Position numbers and translations under genes: made by a program. Of a DNA stretch of 64,000 bases, positions 44,574-55,164 are shown one piece after another. Within the stretch, counting starts at the first letter, position 1. The number at the start of each line of letters is the position of its first letter. The notes beneath the pieces were generated by a model. It did no database searches, was not told the DNA's origin, and saw nothing but the letters and a program-made list of their open reading frames with translations. The DNA comes from Symsagittifera roscoffensis (Eukaryota; Xenacoelomorpha; Acoela; Convolutidae): assembly GCF_963678635.1 (NCBI RefSeq), contig NW_026970879.1, positions 50,048 through 114,047 of the forward strand, in the 5' to 3' direction.

Positions 44574-45662
44574 TTAATTTCCTATAGGTTTATCATCTAA
44601 ATTATAATTATCATTTGATATAATAACATTATTTTTATTAAATATTTTATTGTTTAAATTTCTAAATGCTTTTGTTGTTGGATTCATAAATATATCATTA
44701 TTTGTAACTTGATTTACTTGCTGCCATTGGTATTGGTGTATATAATAAGATTTAGAATATCCCGCCATATTATCAACAGTAGGAGTTATATTACTCATAG
44801 GAATGCTACTAGTTAATTGAGGGTTAAAATGAGAATTTATTAAAACTTTATACAACGGTAATCTTAACATTTCTGCAATATCTCTTGCTGTTCTTCCAGT
44901 GATTTCATTTTTAGAAGGTATAAATACATAAGTAGAAAAATTAGCTAATTGTTCGATATTCCAACCATTTAAAGTGGCTACATTTTGTACGGCATCTAAT
45001 GGTGAACTTCTCGCTTTACCCGTTTGATAATCATCTAAAACAACAAATAGCCAATAATCTATATTTGCAGATCCTTCGTAAGATTCTATAAGTCTTTCTA
45101 AATTTGAACCACCTGAAATTTTAATTTTAGTGGATACTAATATATTTTCTATATTTATGTCAGTATAAATATTATTGTGTATTGTAATATTTATGGTCGT
45201 TGGGCTTATTACTGTTACAGTATGAAAATCATTAATTATATTGTCACTATAATTTTCAATTAATAAAGGATTGCCTATAGAAGTTGTTATATCTGTATTA
45301 TTTTCAAAAGTAAATGTTTTTCTATTAGGCACTGTTTTGACATTGAATGTACCATTTAAAGATGGAATATCAGAATTTTGTATCATGATATCATTTTGCC
45401 AATTTTGAGTTAAATCGTGGTCTTGTATAGTTGTTGCTGTAATTATGCCATCATTATTAGTCATTTGAGATATATCCAAATTAACTAATGCATTATGTAT
45501 TGATATTTTATCTCCTGTTTTTAAGTTATGATTTGATTCAAAATTTATAGTTATTAAATCGTTATTAACATCTAAACTACTAACATTTAAAGTCGTATTA
45601 AATAAATTAGTATATTGAGGTAAATATTTAATAAGGTGATTAATAATATCTGAAGAAAACAT
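44574..45662 (-). CDS. FCCH-like beta-domain protein (copy 2)
   Basis: 362-aa twin of 11617-12705. Two replacements near the C-terminus, in NITPIVDNM (Ile to Thr) and NKNHVII (His to Asn). The beta modules and the DYWLFVVLDD segment are unchanged. Confidence 0.4.
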   Translation of the reverse strand: MFSSDIINHLIKYLPQYTNLFNTTLNVSSLDVNNDLITINFESNHNLKTGDKISIHNALVNLDISQMTNNDGIITATTIQDHDLTQNWQNDIMIQNSDIPSLNGTFNVKTVPNRKTFTFENNTDITTSIGNPLLIENYSDNIINDFHTVTVISPTTINITIHNNIYTDINIENILVSTKIKISGGSNLERLIESYEGSANIDYWLFVVLDDYQTGKARSSPLDAVQNVATLNGWNIEQLANFSTYVFIPSKNEITGRTARDIAEMLRLPLYKVLINSHFNPQLTSSIPMSNITPTVDNMAGYSKSYYIHQYQWQQVNQVTNNDIFMNPTTKAFRNLNNKIFNKNNVIISNDNYNLDDKPIGN

Positions 45663-45718
45663 TTTTTTATAAACTTAATTTTGTATGTTATGGAAATTAT
45701 ATTTTATATACATAAGAA

Positions 45719-45910
45719 TTACAATATCTTAAAATCTTTTAAAAGAGAATGATAAAGTTTTTTTAAAGTTTTTGCTTCATAGTTGATAATTTTATTATCA
45801 TTTTTATATCTAATAATTTTAAATGTATTGTTTGAATAATAAATTGTACTTTTGCTAGATTCACTATGTAATATTTTTATTATTTTCAAATATATTTTTT
45901 TATTATTCAT
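45719..45910 (-). CDS. Hypothetical 63-aa protein (copy 2)
   Basis: Identical to 12762-12953, with the same four-base overlap with the terminase gene. Confidence 0.6.
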   Translation of the reverse strand: MNNKKIYLKIIKILHSESSKSTIYYSNNTFKIIRYKNDNKIINYEAKTLKKLYHSLLKDFKIL

Positions 45911-47274
45911 TGAATTATCCTAATGTTTCTTTCTTTTGGTTCAAATAAACACATTATAAAAGCATCTGCTTTATTAGGACTATCTATTTCTCTTTTAGCT
46001 AAATCTTTTTTACTTTCAACTTTTACTCTTCCTGAATTGTCAAAATCTTTTCGAGGTGTACTTAATTCAATAATTAAACTATCAATATCATTTATTAAAG
46101 ATGAAATAGATATTATCATATCTTGGTCTATTTTGTCATATTTATTATTTACAGCATTATATGTATATTTAATTTTATCAGCTATTTCCCACCATGCTTG
46201 AGCTTTTAAATTGGCAAACATATCTATATTTTTGATTTTATCTTTATAAATTTGTTTAGGTCTATTAACACTGGCTCCAGCATTAAATTTGATATGTTTG
46301 ATATTAGTATTTTTATCTAAATTTAAAGAATTTATAGTTGAACCGACTGAAGCACCTACACCGATACTATCATAAATTATTTTGGCATTATGTTGATTGG
46401 CATAATTATAAACTTTCATAGTAGACTTAACTAACTCATCTTCATCAGCTTTCCACTCTTCTATATGATTAATTAATATTCCATATCTACCCACAATAGC
46501 ATTTTTATCTTTCCCATCATCAGCAACATCATAACCAACAAAATTTTGACCTGCGTTTTCAATATTTAAAATTTTATGAGCATCTATACAAGCTAATATC
46601 CATTTTCTTTTTATAAGTGTATCTAAACTTTCGCTTAAAGGAATACCCAAATATATATTATTAAATTCATTTTCATCTAATTCTTTTTTTTCTATATCAA
46701 TTAATGATTTGGCACTTTTACTTAAAAATGGATTATCGTAATAATTTATAATTTTTTTATTTAAATTAACTAATGTTTTATTAACAAAAGTTTTATAAAC
46801 AAAATCGGTGTCGTAGCGTGGATTAAAAACAAATATTAAAAAGCTACCTTGTTTTCTTAAAACTGTTGGTTTAATTAAATTATATTGTTTGCTAGTTAAT
46901 AATTCTGATTCTTCAAAAAATGTAATATCTATACTATCCAAACCTTTAATTTCTGTTAAGTTTCTTTCAATTCCATAAAAAATAAATTGACTGCCGCATT
47001 TTGATTTTATCCCATTAGCTGAAATATCAAAAAAATTAGCTAAATATTGATCTTTATCAAGTATAGTTTTAAATGTTGAAAATACCGATTCTGAAAGTTT
47101 ATTTTGAAAACGCCTTAAACATAATATTCTAACTTTATATTTTGCTGAAATATATAATAAATAGGAACATACATCATATGTTTTTGAACTTAATCTACCA
47201 CCATATAAAACATTTATTTGTTTTAAATTATCCCAAAAACATTTTAAATTTTCATTTAATTGGGTTTGTATCAT
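45907..47274 (-). CDS. Terminase large subunit (copy 2)
   Basis: 455-aa twin of 12950-14317 with one replacement, His179 to Tyr, in the linker between ATPase and nuclease domains. All ATPase and nuclease motifs are kept. Several silent substitutions are present. Confidence 0.93.
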   Translation of the reverse strand: MIQTQLNENLKCFWDNLKQINVLYGGRLSSKTYDVCSYLLYISAKYKVRILCLRRFQNKLSESVFSTFKTILDKDQYLANFFDISANGIKSKCGSQFIFYGIERNLTEIKGLDSIDITFFEESELLTSKQYNLIKPTVLRKQGSFLIFVFNPRYDTDFVYKTFVNKTLVNLNKKIINYYDNPFLSKSAKSLIDIEKKELDENEFNNIYLGIPLSESLDTLIKRKWILACIDAHKILNIENAGQNFVGYDVADDGKDKNAIVGRYGILINHIEEWKADEDELVKSTMKVYNYANQHNAKIIYDSIGVGASVGSTINSLNLDKNTNIKHIKFNAGASVNRPKQIYKDKIKNIDMFANLKAQAWWEIADKIKYTYNAVNNKYDKIDQDMIISISSLINDIDSLIIELSTPRKDFDNSGRVKVESKKDLAKREIDSPNKADAFIMCLFEPKERNIRIIQ

Positions 47275-47280
47275 TGATAT

Positions 47281-48390
47281 TTAAATTTTTCCTACAACTT
47301 CCACTATCATTGAACACTCTGATAAATTGTTATTACCCATATACCAATAAGTAATGTTACCGCCCGTGATTCTTAATTCAATTAAAATGTCAATATTCGC
47401 TTGAACAAATGCAAAACTTGGCACACAATTAACATTTAAACTTTGATTTTGTGAGGCAAAAGTTGAAGCATAAGTACCTACTTGAACTATTGAACTTGTT
47501 GTAACATCATATAGACTAAACCCCAAAAACGGACTGTTACCAATCGTACTAACAAAACCGGTAATTTTATAATAATATCCAGCTTTAAGTTTAACTCTTC
47601 CTTTACAATGAACACCGTTATTTGTTGTATAAGTAAGTGTTCCTAAAGTTTGTAAATTTGCTGGATCAATATGAATTCTTGTGGTGTTAAATGGGCAATG
47701 ATCTCCAATATTTTTATAAGAACTTGTAGAAGCTGTTAGTTTATAAATACCATAACTAATTAATTCATTTTTTGCAAGTTTTTTATCATCAAGTTCATCA
47801 ATAGCTTCTTGAACATTCGTTCCAGTAATAGTACCATATGGGATATTAGATATATAAGTTGCTGCAGTGGGTGCCGTATCTACATATATATCTATAATAA
47901 TAATTTGAGCTTTTGTAACATCATTAGAAAATTTAATATTTTCGCCGGATTTGACTGGAATATTACCATCATTTACAATTAAATTACCATCAGAAATAAT
48001 ATTAAAATAATCTCCATTAAAATAACTTGTAACACTATCAATATATACATTTCCTGTAGAATTACCTGTTAAGTCTGCATTACCAGACAAACCACCTCTG
48101 AATTTTGATGTTCCTGCAGTAGCATTATTTATATAATTTACAATAGCTCTTTCACTGACTATTGAAGTTGCAGAATTGTTAATCATTGTTGCATCATCTG
48201 AAACTCTTGTAGCATCTAATAATTTGTCAGCAGTTTGTGCTACAATATCACTATCTACTGCAATATCTAATTGTCTTGCAATAATTTTTGCATTTGAATC
48301 TAATGCAGCTACTCCATTTGGTTGTCCTTTTTCATCTGGAGAAATACCGCCGCCGCCAGAACCTGATAATTTTTTAGTTAAATTACTCAT
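47281..48390 (-). CDS. Tail-fibre-like protein between terminases (copy 2)
   Basis: 369 aa, identical in protein to 14324-15433, with silent differences in the glycine-rich start. Its lack of change contrasts with the fibre at 43691-44572. Confidence 0.6.
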   Translation of the reverse strand: MSNLTKKLSGSGGGGISPDEKGQPNGVAALDSNAKIIARQLDIAVDSDIVAQTADKLLDATRVSDDATMINNSATSIVSERAIVNYINNATAGTSKFRGGLSGNADLTGNSTGNVYIDSVTSYFNGDYFNIISDGNLIVNDGNIPVKSGENIKFSNDVTKAQIIIIDIYVDTAPTAATYISNIPYGTITGTNVQEAIDELDDKKLAKNELISYGIYKLTASTSSYKNIGDHCPFNTTRIHIDPANLQTLGTLTYTTNNGVHCKGRVKLKAGYYYKITGFVSTIGNSPFLGFSLYDVTTSSIVQVGTYASTFASQNQSLNVNCVPSFAFVQANIDILIELRITGGNITYWYMGNNNLSECSMIVEVVGKI

Positions 48391-48401
48391 TATTAAACCC
48401 T

Positions 48402-48680
48402 TTAAGTTGTTGTAGAAAAATCTATCGAAGTGGCTTCATTAGGATCTTGAACTATTAGTTGATATTCAGCATTTGCCTCTAATTCTATTATGACAGTATC
48501 ATTTTGAGTATAACTAAAATCATCATCGGTTAATTGATTAAACCATGTTGTCCCATAACGACTTAAAAATTTGACAATTCCAGTTCCAAAATTTCCATTC
48601 ATATAAACAGTTAAATTACCGCCTTTATGTTTAAAAATTTCTGATTCGGGTGTTGATTCGTTTAATGTAAATAATGCCAT
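48402..48680 (-). CDS. Hypothetical 92-aa beta-rich protein (copy 2)
   Basis: Identical in protein to 15445-15723; same position between TerS and fibre. Confidence 0.55.
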   Translation of the reverse strand: MALFTLNESTPESEIFKHKGGNLTVYMNGNFGTGIVKFLSRYGTTWFNQLTDDDFSYTQNDTVIIELEANAEYQLIVQDPNEATSIDFSTTT

Positions 48681-48683
48681 TTT

Positions 48684-49103
48684 TTATACCTTATTTTTAT
48701 CTTTATAAAAATCATTTAAATTTAATGTTTGTGGTGTCATTGTACCATCAGAAGATTGTAAGTCAATATTAACATCTTGTTTTTCTTTCCAACCTGCTTG
48801 AGTTTTAAGATAAAAGATTGCTGAGGCAGTATCTCCATTAATTGCTTTTTGTAATAATCCTTGCCCAACAGAAGAAATAGCTTTTGATTTTCCTTTTTTA
48901 TAATGTTCAAAAACTTCTGGTTGTCTTTCCATAATAGCATAAAAAGTATTTCTAACCATACCAAAATAATCAGCTATTTGTTTAATAGATAAGACACTTG
49001 CTAATGCTTCTACTTGCATAATTTCGGCATCATTTAAAACTTTTTGAGGTTTTCCGCCATTTTCACCTTGTTTATTTTTTTTAGTTTTTTGTATTTTTTG
49101 CAT
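48684..49103 (-). CDS. Terminase small subunit (copy 2)
   Basis: 139 aa, identical in protein to 15727-16146, with the same helix-turn-helix and AGWKEKQ segment. Confidence 0.85.
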   Translation of the reverse strand: MQKIQKTKKNKQGENGGKPQKVLNDAEIMQVEALASVLSIKQIADYFGMVRNTFYAIMERQPEVFEHYKKGKSKAISSVGQGLLQKAINGDTASAIFYLKTQAGWKEKQDVNIDLQSSDGTMTPQTLNLNDFYKDKNKV

Positions 49104-49134
49104 TTTTTATCCTTTTAATATTTATCAAAATTTA

Positions 49135-49455
49135 TTAAAAATTTTTACTAAAAAAATCAAAATATTTAGTTTGTTTATAATTGTTTGCTATTTGTATTGG
49201 ATCTATTTGAATATTTTTTTGTTTATTTATTTTATATCTTTTCATTTTTATATTTTGATCATAAACAATTTTAAAATTTTTTAATTTTTTAATCATTTCC
49301 ATATTTAATTTTTTTACTATTCTGCCTTTTGAAAATTCTTTTAAAGGTTGAATATTAGACAAATTTATTAATTTTATTAATGTCATATGAGAGCACCCAA
49401 TTATTGGGCTTGCTTCAGCTATTTTATAATTTATGTTCATATTTTTTTTATTCAT
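49135..49455 (-). CDS. MerR/AlpA-like HTH protein (copy 2)
   Basis: 106 aa, identical in protein to 16178-16498; one-base overlap with the preceding regulator gene is kept. Confidence 0.55.
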   Translation of the reverse strand: MNKKNMNINYKIAEASPIIGCSHMTLIKLINLSNIQPLKEFSKGRIVKKLNMEMIKKLKNFKIVYDQNIKMKRYKINKQKNIQIDPIQIANNYKQTKYFDFFSKNF

Positions 49456-49667
49456 TATATATTAATATCATATAAATGATTTATTTTTAATTGATTATTA
49501 CTAATTTCAATTATTTTTCTTAATGCTGGAGTTTGTAAATTGCCTTGATTTTTCACAAAAACTCTATATAAATTTTGATAATGTATTTTTGTTTTTTTGC
49601 TTAATTCATTTAAATTATTGCAATTAGTTTTTTGTAAAATAAAGTTTAAATTTTCTGTTTTATCCAT
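49455..49667 (-). CDS. XRE-like HTH regulator (copy 2)
   Basis: 70 aa, identical in protein to 16498-16710. Identical regulators in both copies mean the two genomes should share immunity or control, if this protein acts as a switch. Confidence 0.55.
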   Translation of the reverse strand: MDKTENLNFILQKTNCNNLNELSKKTKIHYQNLYRVFVKNQGNLQTPALRKIIEISNNQLKINHLYDINI

Positions 49668-49854
49668 TTTTATATTTGTTTTTGTGTAAATATGTAATTA
49701 TTATAACATAATATATCAATATATAAAGATATAAATCAATAAAATATTCTTAATAATTAATTATACAATTATTTTTAAAAAATAATGTAATATTATTTAA
49801 TATTTTTTTACTTATGATATAATTAAATTATTTGTTAATAATTTTTAAAAAAAA
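49668..49854. promoter_or_regulatory. Divergent promoter region (copy 2)
   Basis: Counterpart of 16711-16896, one base longer because of an extra T before the A-run. The extended -10 elements are kept: minus strand TGTTATAAT at 49708-49700 and plus strand TGATATAAT at 49815-49823. A few single-base differences lie outside them. Confidence 0.5.
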
Positions 49855-50388
49855 ATGAAAAGAATTATAATTATTGTTACATGTTTATTACTTTATTCAT
49901 GTGGTCAAATGGATAAACTCATACCGAGTTTTGGATATAATAAAGATAATCAATCTACTTCTAGTTCTGATACTTTAAGTCAATCTATAGGTTATGCTAG
50001 TGTATCTGCCACATTAGGGGAAAACCAATCTAAAAGTTATAATAAATCAAATATTACATCCAATGATTTAAATAATGAAATGGAACTTGCACAAAATACT
50101 AGTGAAACCAATTTTGGTGGTTCTCATGTTGATAATAGTAAAAAAAAAATAATATCGAATACTAACAAAGATAATGAAGAAACATTTTATCGTAGTTCGG
50201 CTAATCAAATTATTTATAATAGAATGACATTATTTGAATTATTATGTATTTTATGTTTTATGGCATTTGTTGCTGGTGTTATAACTTATAGTGCTTATCA
50301 TGTCGGCTTTATAACTGGGAAATTAAAAAATAAAATGAATAATATAAAAAATAAATATAATAATTGTAAAAAAAATAATGAGGTATAA
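49855..50388 (+). CDS. Candidate u-spanin (copy 2)
   Basis: 177-aa allele of 16897-17430 with Lys3Arg, Ala84Glu and Leu152Phe. Lipobox Cys16, the transmembrane segment and the basic C-terminal tail are kept, so the two-membrane topology is conserved. Confidence 0.6.
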   Translation: MKRIIIIVTCLLLYSCGQMDKLIPSFGYNKDNQSTSSSDTLSQSIGYASVSATLGENQSKSYNKSNITSNDLNNEMELAQNTSETNFGGSHVDNSKKKIISNTNKDNEETFYRSSANQIIYNRMTLFELLCILCFMAFVAGVITYSAYHVGFITGKLKNKMNNIKNKYNNCKKNNEV

Positions 50389-50389
50389 A

Positions 50390-50776
50390 ATGCTTAAAAA
50401 AGAAAATAAAATTATAATTTTAATACTAACAATTATTTGTGTTATATGGTTATTTATAGGAATTTATCATTTAATAATAAAACAATCAATAAATACATAT
50501 ATCGCAGATGTATTACTTAATTCTTTATCATTATTTTATATATATAAAATTATAAAAGATAATAATTTTATAGGCAATATAAAATTAAAATTTTCATTAT
50601 TTTTTTTATTTAATGGGGTATTTTTTTTATTATGGAATTGTGTTACATTAATATTAAATAATAATATAGAAAGTTTTGATACATTTTATTTTTTTTCTGA
50701 TTTTTTAATGATTATTTTATCATTATTATTATGTGATAAAGATATATGTATTAAAATTCAAAAATTTTTTAAATGA
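50390..50776 (+). CDS. Four-helix membrane protein (copy 2)
   Basis: 128-aa allele of 17432-17818 with Leu41Val, Ser44Asn, Pro45Ser, Thr61Ile, Met88Ile and Leu96Phe. With nearly 5% change it is among the fastest-varying proteins of the unit; hydrophobic pattern preserved. Confidence 0.5.
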   Translation: MLKKENKIIILILTIICVIWLFIGIYHLIIKQSINTYIADVLLNSLSLFYIYKIIKDNNFIGNIKLKFSLFFLFNGVFFLLWNCVTLILNNNIESFDTFYFFSDFLMIILSLLLCDKDICIKIQKFFK

Positions 50777-51255
50777 GAAATAATAAAAATAAATTATATA
50801 TAATTGATATTGGATGTATTATCTTATTAATTATCAAATTAACAAAAATCATTATGGGAATTAAAGTGATGTTGACAAAATATCCAATTAAAGAAAATAT
50901 AATTATCACTATATGTGCTACAGGATCATTTTTTTGGTTTTGTTATTTTATAAAAAATACTCAAGTTTATATTTTTATTGAATCCATAGAATCAATATTA
51001 ACATTTGTATTATTTACATTACTTGGTATATATATTGTTTATAAAAATTTATATTTAAAAATAAACATTACAATTTTTTATTCAATAGTATTAATTGCAA
51101 TTGGTTTTATAGATGCTTTACTTGATATATCAATTTTAAATAACTTAACATCTTATGATAGTTCAGTTACTTATGCCATTATATGCGATACTTTTTATAT
51201 TATTGCTGGAATTATTTTATTATTTTTATTAATAAATCATCAAAAAAATAAATAA
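50773..51255 (+). CDS. Five-helix membrane protein (copy 2)
   Basis: 160 aa, identical in protein to 17815-18297 (one silent change seen near 50908). Unlike its overlapping partner it does not vary. Confidence 0.5.
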   Translation: MRNNKNKLYIIDIGCIILLIIKLTKIIMGIKVMLTKYPIKENIIITICATGSFFWFCYFIKNTQVYIFIESIESILTFVLFTLLGIYIVYKNLYLKINITIFYSIVLIAIGFIDALLDISILNNLTSYDSSVTYAIICDTFYIIAGIILLFLLINHQKNK

Positions 51256-51352
51256 AATCAAATCAAACCAAATCAAATATTATCAAAATACATTACAAAT
51301 TTTAAAAGTAATGGTGTTTCTTAAACCTTTATAATTCAATATATTTAAAGAA

Positions 51353-51394
51353 TATGGCACATAGTGGCATATTAATAGTAATAGTATGGCACAT
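51353..51394. repeat. Iteron-like repeats (copy 2)
   Basis: TATGGCACAT at 51353-51362 and 51385-51394, with the degenerate copy between, exactly as in copy 1. Confidence 0.4.
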
Positions 51395-51684
51395 TTTAAT
51401 TAAAACCATAAAAATACAAAAATACTTATGGAATATTAAAACTATTCAAAATAATAAAAATAATTAAGATGTGTAAATCCACTACACTCAATAATTTTAA
51501 TTATAGCATTTAAATTGATTTTAAGGCTCATTCATGGCTTTTTTATTCATTTTATAACACTATGTATAACAAATAAATTATCAATCAACCTTGATACCTT
51601 TATGTTGATTTTTAAATATTATCCAAAAAAATAATTTTATATTTTATCATAAACCCTATAAAAACATAGATTTGTGTTTATGAT

Positions 51685-51960
51685 GTGTTTATTGAAGCTA
51701 TATAAATCAATGCTTTTAAGACATTTTTATTTCATAAAAACATAAAAACATAACCCCCTATATATATAATTTATATATTTATATATATATATATATGTAT
51801 TTATGTGTTTATTGTAATATTTATTTTTAATATTATTTTAATGTTTATATTTATATTTATATATATATATTTATATTATTATACGGGGGTTATGTTTTTA
51901 TGGGTTTATTGGGTAAAAATGTTTAAAAATTCCTTTATTTATATAGCTTTCAATAAACAC
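51685..51960. repeat. Long imperfect inverted repeat (copy 2)
   Basis: Same structure as 18727-19002; the exact 18-bp arms are at 51741-51758 and 51885-51902. No base differs in the arms between the copies as far as I could see. Confidence 0.65.
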
Positions 51961-52123
51961 AAATATTTGGGTTTTATGTGTGTTTATATATGTTTTTATT
52001 AGAAAATAAAGCAAAAATTTGTTTATTTAATTTTAATATTCATTATTTAATTTTAATATTTGTTATCTCATAATGTTGATTATTTAATAATATTTATTAT
52101 TTTATAATATTTAAATATTTTTG

Positions 52124-52152
52124 TTGACTTTTAGTTTTTAGTTAAATATACT
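52124..52152 (+). promoter_or_regulatory. Promoter of the replication genes (copy 2)
   Basis: TTGACT, 17 bases, TATACT; identical to 19166-19194. Confidence 0.65.
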
Positions 52153-52207
52153 AGTGATATCAAATTGGTTGATAGTAAAGTGTTGGATCTTTGCTAACAA
52201 TTTTTTT

Positions 52208-52245
52208 TTGGGGTGAGGTCTTATCCACCTATCCAACCACCCCAA
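52208..52245 (+). promoter_or_regulatory. Leader hairpin before primase (copy 2)
   Basis: TTGGGGTG (52208-52215) pairs with CACCCCAA (52238-52245); identical to the copy 1 hairpin. Confidence 0.5.
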
Positions 52246-52260
52246 TTAGGATAATTTCTT

Positions 52261-53133
52261 ATGAATATAAATAAATTTAACCAATTTATGCTCGATATTG
52301 GTTATATATTGCCAAAAAATTTTAATTATAATATTACGATTGAATCAATATATAGATTTGCTGATATAAATAAAATTTCAAATAATAAAAATTTATGGAT
52401 AAAAAATATAGATAATAATAAATTTGTTTTTGGTGATTGGTCAACAGATCAAAAATATATTTATATTGATAGTGAAAAACAAAGTCTAGAAAAAATAGAA
52501 TTTAATAATATTGAATATAAAAAAGCAAAAATTGAAAAAGAAAATATACAAATTCAAAAATCAAAAAGTTTAAAAAAATTTTATAATAATTTACCTTATG
52601 CCAATAATAATCACCCATATTTAATTAAAAAGAAAATTAAAAACCATAAAATGTTGCGTCAAAAAGATAATATGTTGGTAATTCCTTTGTTTGGAATAGA
52701 AAAAAATTTTATTGGAGTAATTCAATCATTGCAATATATTTGTAATAATGGTTCTAAAATATTTGCAAAAGGAGCTAAATTTCAAGGTTCTTGGCTTCCA
52801 TTAAACGAATCTTCTAATAAAAATTTTATATTTTGCGAGGGTTTTGCCACAGGAAGTAGTATATTAAATGAAGTAGAAAAAAATAAAATAGATGTTACAG
52901 TCATAAGTTGTTTTAATTCAAGCAATATTATTAATATTGTTAAATTTATTAATTATCAATATAACGATGCCAATCTTTATATATATGCTGATAATGATAT
53001 TCATAATGGTGGTTTAAATTTTGCAAAAAAAACACAACAATGTATTTCTAAAGTAAAAATAATCTTACCCCCTTTAACGGAGGAACAAAAACACAATGGT
53101 TTAAGTGACTGGAATGATTATTTAAATTGTTAA
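52261..53133 (+). CDS. TOPRIM-domain DNA primase (copy 2)
   Basis: 290 aa, identical in protein to 19303-20175. The silent change matching copy 1 position 19717 (about 52675) is the last difference I could find; everything downstream looks identical. Confidence 0.85.
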   Translation: MNINKFNQFMLDIGYILPKNFNYNITIESIYRFADINKISNNKNLWIKNIDNNKFVFGDWSTDQKYIYIDSEKQSLEKIEFNNIEYKKAKIEKENIQIQKSKSLKKFYNNLPYANNNHPYLIKKKIKNHKMLRQKDNMLVIPLFGIEKNFIGVIQSLQYICNNGSKIFAKGAKFQGSWLPLNESSNKNFIFCEGFATGSSILNEVEKNKIDVTVISCFNSSNIINIVKFINYQYNDANLYIYADNDIHNGGLNFAKKTQQCISKVKIILPPLTEEQKHNGLSDWNDYLNC

Positions 53134-53159
53134 TTTGTAAAATAAAAAAAGGATAAAAA

Positions 53160-54545
53160 ATGGATAAATTAATAAAAAATATTGTTAAAAAAGAAGATTT
53201 TAAATTAATGAATAATGTTAATACTTATACAAACAACAATCAAGCAGATGTAAGTATAGTATCAATAATTAAAAATAATGAAATTAATAAAATAAAAAAT
53301 TTATTAAAAAAATTAGAAAATACTAAAGATCGTGAAGAAACTATTAAATTAAATCAAGAATTTAATTTATTCCCTACAAAAAATGGTTTTTTTAAAGAAG
53401 TATTTGAAACATTTAAATATAACTGTTTATTTAAACAAGATATTTTATCTTTAGGAGCTTCTATTTCAATACTTTCACATTGTTTTAGCAAAAAATATAA
53501 AATTATGTTTAACAATTTTGTTACACCTTTAAATCTTTATATTCTTTCAATTGCTGAAACTGGTAGAGGTAAAGATTCTGCCAATGCTTTAATAAAACAA
53601 ATTTTAGCAAATAATTATCTTACTCAAGCGGATGTGGTTGGTAAAGTCTCAAGTGGTGAAGCCATTGAAGATGCTTTAGTTAGAAAGAATAATCGTTATG
53701 CTGTACTGGATGAGGTTTCGCATTTTTTTAAATCTATGAAAACAAATCAATATCAATCAAATATTGAAAGCATTTTATTAGAATTATATACGGCGAGTCG
53801 AGGAGTATATTATCCACGCTCAAAAGCCAATCAAGAAAATGATACATTACCTATCAATAATCCTATTTTAAATTTTTATGGAACTACTACTCCTACAAGT
53901 TTATTTGATGTGTTGAAATCAAAAGATATTGCTTCAGGTTTACTACCTAGATTTTTATTATTTTCTAGCGAAATGATTAATCAAAAAGCATATGTAAAAA
54001 GAAATATAAAAAAAATTGATTATCAATTTATATCTGATCAAATTGAAAATATTTTAATTCCTGAAGCTTTCCCAATTAGCATATTATTACATGATGATGC
54101 GATTGAATATTATTATGACAAAATTGATGAATATGCCAATATTGCAAATGAAATTAAAAGATCAATATTTTCTCGAGTTTGTGAAAATGGATTAAAAATT
54201 GCTGGTATTTTAGCTGTATGCGATAATAAATTAAAACCAGTTATAAATATTAAACATTTGGAATATGGAATTGCTTTATCGAGTTATTCTGCTAGTCAAT
54301 TATATAGTTTTGTTACCAGTTATATGAGTGAATCAACACGCCATACCCTTTTTAATGAGATTTTTAATTTTATTAAAAAAAATAATGGTTGTACTAAAAC
54401 TATGATAAATAAAGCGTTTAGAAAAATTACACCTAGTCAAAGAGATGAAATTTTATTGGATTTAATACAACAAGAAGAAATTGAAAAATTCAATGCAAAA
54501 AAAGGAGAAAGAACTTTTTTTAAATATTATGTAATAAATAAATAA
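53160..54545 (+). CDS. DUF3987-like ATPase (copy 2)
   Basis: 461 aa, identical to 20202-21587, with P-loop variant AETGRGKDS and Walker B YAVLDEV. Confidence 0.7.
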   Translation: MDKLIKNIVKKEDFKLMNNVNTYTNNNQADVSIVSIIKNNEINKIKNLLKKLENTKDREETIKLNQEFNLFPTKNGFFKEVFETFKYNCLFKQDILSLGASISILSHCFSKKYKIMFNNFVTPLNLYILSIAETGRGKDSANALIKQILANNYLTQADVVGKVSSGEAIEDALVRKNNRYAVLDEVSHFFKSMKTNQYQSNIESILLELYTASRGVYYPRSKANQENDTLPINNPILNFYGTTTPTSLFDVLKSKDIASGLLPRFLLFSSEMINQKAYVKRNIKKIDYQFISDQIENILIPEAFPISILLHDDAIEYYYDKIDEYANIANEIKRSIFSRVCENGLKIAGILAVCDNKLKPVINIKHLEYGIALSSYSASQLYSFVTSYMSESTRHTLFNEIFNFIKKNNGCTKTMINKAFRKITPSQRDEILLDLIQQEEIEKFNAKKGERTFFKYYVINK

Positions 54546-54551
54546 AAAAAG

Positions 54552-54580
54552 TTGTATTTTTATAAAAATAATTATATAAT
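54552..54580 (+). promoter_or_regulatory. Promoter before Gp157 (copy 2)
   Basis: TTGTAT, 17 bases, TATAAT; identical to 21594-21622. Confidence 0.55.
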
Positions 54581-54630
54581 GATTAAATAAATAAAATATA
54601 AAATACTTATAATAATTAACAAGGATAAAT

Positions 54631-55146
54631 ATGAACAATCAAATATATTATATAAAAGAAGAAATTAAAAATTTAAATAGTTATGTTTTGAATGGCGATT
54701 CTTATTTACATTTAGATACATTAGAACATATAACTTGTGAAGAATATGACGCTATGCTTGCTAAAGCATTTAATAATAAAGAAGAAGCTATTAGATATTT
54801 ATGCTTATCAATTATTGAAGAAAAATCTAAATTATTAATTATTGATAATGAGATTGAAAGATTAAAAAAATTAAAAAATAACAAAAAAAGAAAAATTGAA
54901 AATATTACAAATATGATTCGTAATAATTGCAATAGCAATATTGATTTTGAAGTTTTTCAATTATTTTTTAGAAAAGGTGTTGATAGTGTTGAAATAACAG
55001 ATGAGTCAATAATTCCAAATAAATACAAAAAAGAAGTTATAACTTATCAAATTAATAAAAACGAAATTAAAAAAGATTTAAAAAATAATAATTTAATTAA
55101 TGGAGCAACATTAGTAACAGGTAAAAAATCAGTAATAATTAAATAA
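54631..55146 (+). CDS. Siphovirus Gp157-like protein (copy 2)
   Basis: 171 aa, identical to 21673-22188: central charged coiled coil and the VEITDESIIPNKY block. Confidence 0.8.
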   Translation: MNNQIYYIKEEIKNLNSYVLNGDSYLHLDTLEHITCEEYDAMLAKAFNNKEEAIRYLCLSIIEEKSKLLIIDNEIERLKKLKNNKKRKIENITNMIRNNCNSNIDFEVFQLFFRKGVDSVEITDESIIPNKYKKEVITYQINKNEIKKDLKNNNLINGATLVTGKKSVIIK

Positions 55147-55164
55147 AAAAAGGAGAATAAAAAA

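Larger units (their letters stand above)
51256..52260. other. 1-kb non-coding region, putative origin (copy 2)
   Basis: Counterpart of 18298-19302 and nearly identical; I saw one substitution near 51316. Very high conservation of non-coding DNA, next to coding DNA that does vary, supports a functional control region. Confidence 0.45.
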